Notes under the pieces: generated by a model
Database searches by the model: none
What the model was told of the DNA's origin: nothing
Seen by the model: the letters and a program-made list of their open reading frames with translations, nothing else
Program-made: the position numbers and the translations under genes
NCBI RefSeq assembly: GCF_900177345.1
Contig: NZ_FWZT01000003.1
Location: 310,001-374,000, forward strand
Direction of reading: 5' to 3'
Source: Pseudobacteriovorax antillogorgiicola
GTDB taxonomy: Bacteria; Bdellovibrionota_B; Oligoflexia; Oligoflexales; Oligoflexaceae
Length of the DNA stretch: 64,000 bases
Part shown: positions 63,735 through 64,000 of the stretch, piece after piece
Layout of the letters: the number at the start of each line of letters is the position of its first letter
Numbering within the stretch: position 1 is the first letter of the stretch

Positions 63735-64000
63735 TTACTGACTCAAACAATATAGGCGCAGCCTAGATTCACAGGTGCGACTTCCGCCATCGTCAACCCA
63801 CTTACGAGCGTCGCTTGCCATTCCGAAGTTACCCTTCTCGTTCGCAGTGTTGTCTGTCCAATCTGCACAAGTTTCTGTTCCCTTCACTAAACCACTATTG
63901 CTGGTTCCAGTCCAAACTTCGAATAAGGTCACGTCCTCTTCTTCTTCACTTGAAGAAGGCATCTTATCAGCCACCACTGCCGCCAAATGGCGATTGGTCC
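63735..64000 (-). CDS. DUF1554-type lectin-like secreted protein (partial)
   Basis: The C-terminal 88 codons of a gene running off the right edge; the frame stays open to position 64000. The domain is the DUF1554/endostatin-like type: VWTGTSNSG, a CADWT Cys-Trp pair, RKWVDDG and the LRLYCLSQ end. Such domains are known in Leptospira and other secreted lectin-like proteins. The N-terminus and any signal lie outside the window. ATG/TTG starts inside the window are not real. Confidence 0.8.
   Translation of the reverse strand, partial: TNRHLAAVVADKMPSSSEEEEDVTLFEVWTGTSNSGLVKGTETCADWTDNTANEKGNFGMASDARKWVDDGGSRTCESRLRLYCLSQ

Overview
The window reads as chromosomal DNA of a free-living, Gram-negative bacterium. 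It has many lipobox lipoproteins, two TonB-dependent receptors, outer-membrane and Tat-exported proteins, a monomeric isocitrate dehydrogenase, several 7TM-DISM or CheA-like membrane sensors, and a DUF1554-type lectin-like protein at the right edge. This mix suits an Oligoflexia/Bdellovibrionota-type organism (Pseudobacteriovorax-like). That placement is inferred from gene content only; no rRNA or marker gene is present. I saw no tRNA, rRNA, CRISPR array, prophage or intact insertion sequence.

Layout. 0.4-9.3 kb: a giant (about 2,390 aa) mosaic lipoprotein, a small membrane protein and a receiver-domain remnant. 9.3-13.1 kb: a red-light sensing locus on the minus strand (response regulator, bacteriophytochrome hybrid kinase, heme oxygenase). 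The phytochrome is cut by one in-frame amber codon. 13.3-15.9 kb: a GH26 mannanase-like enzyme and a LytTR DNA-binding protein fused to a GH6 cellulase fold that has lost both catalytic acids. 16.3-21.3 kb: a beta-helix lipoprotein, a TonB receptor, a YfiR-like protein and another lipoprotein. 21.5-24.6 kb: a sugar-type binding protein paired with a membrane SpoIIE phosphatase. 24.8-29.9 kb: thioesterase, a cobalamin riboswitch with a non-BtuB-like TonB receptor, adenylate cyclase, an FmdB zinc ribbon and a Csp1-like copper storage protein. 30-38.2 kb: two paralogous membrane kinases of CheA-like build flanking a GH5 cellulase and a lipoprotein. 38.2-50.7 kb: cytochrome P460, a porin-like/basic-protein pair, isocitrate dehydrogenase, a binding protein, an S1/P1 nuclease, a 7TM-DISM cyclase, a 131-bp palindromic element, a PhyH dioxygenase, a persulfide dioxygenase-rhodanese fusion and a DUF3820 protein. 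50.7-57.2 kb: a Fur-box-linked 50-aa CPCC peptide, an HTH/TPR regulator, a lipoprotein, a LysE exporter with divergent LysR regulator, and a DUF3095 cyclase-like protein. 57.3-64 kb: a secreted metalloprotease, pyrrolidone-carboxylate peptidase, a large secreted ADP-ribosyltransferase toxin candidate, a membrane protein and the edge lectin-like gene.

Two themes link the genes. The first is polysaccharide use: GH26, GH5, the GH6-like regulator, the binding protein/phosphatase pair and TonB uptake. The second is dense signalling: phytochrome, LytTR, SpoIIE, two CheA-like kinases and three class III cyclase-fold proteins. The strongest candidates for undescribed biology are the LytTR-GH6 pseudoenzyme regulator and the signal-peptide-bearing ART toxin with a diphtheria-toxin-like hydrophobic segment.
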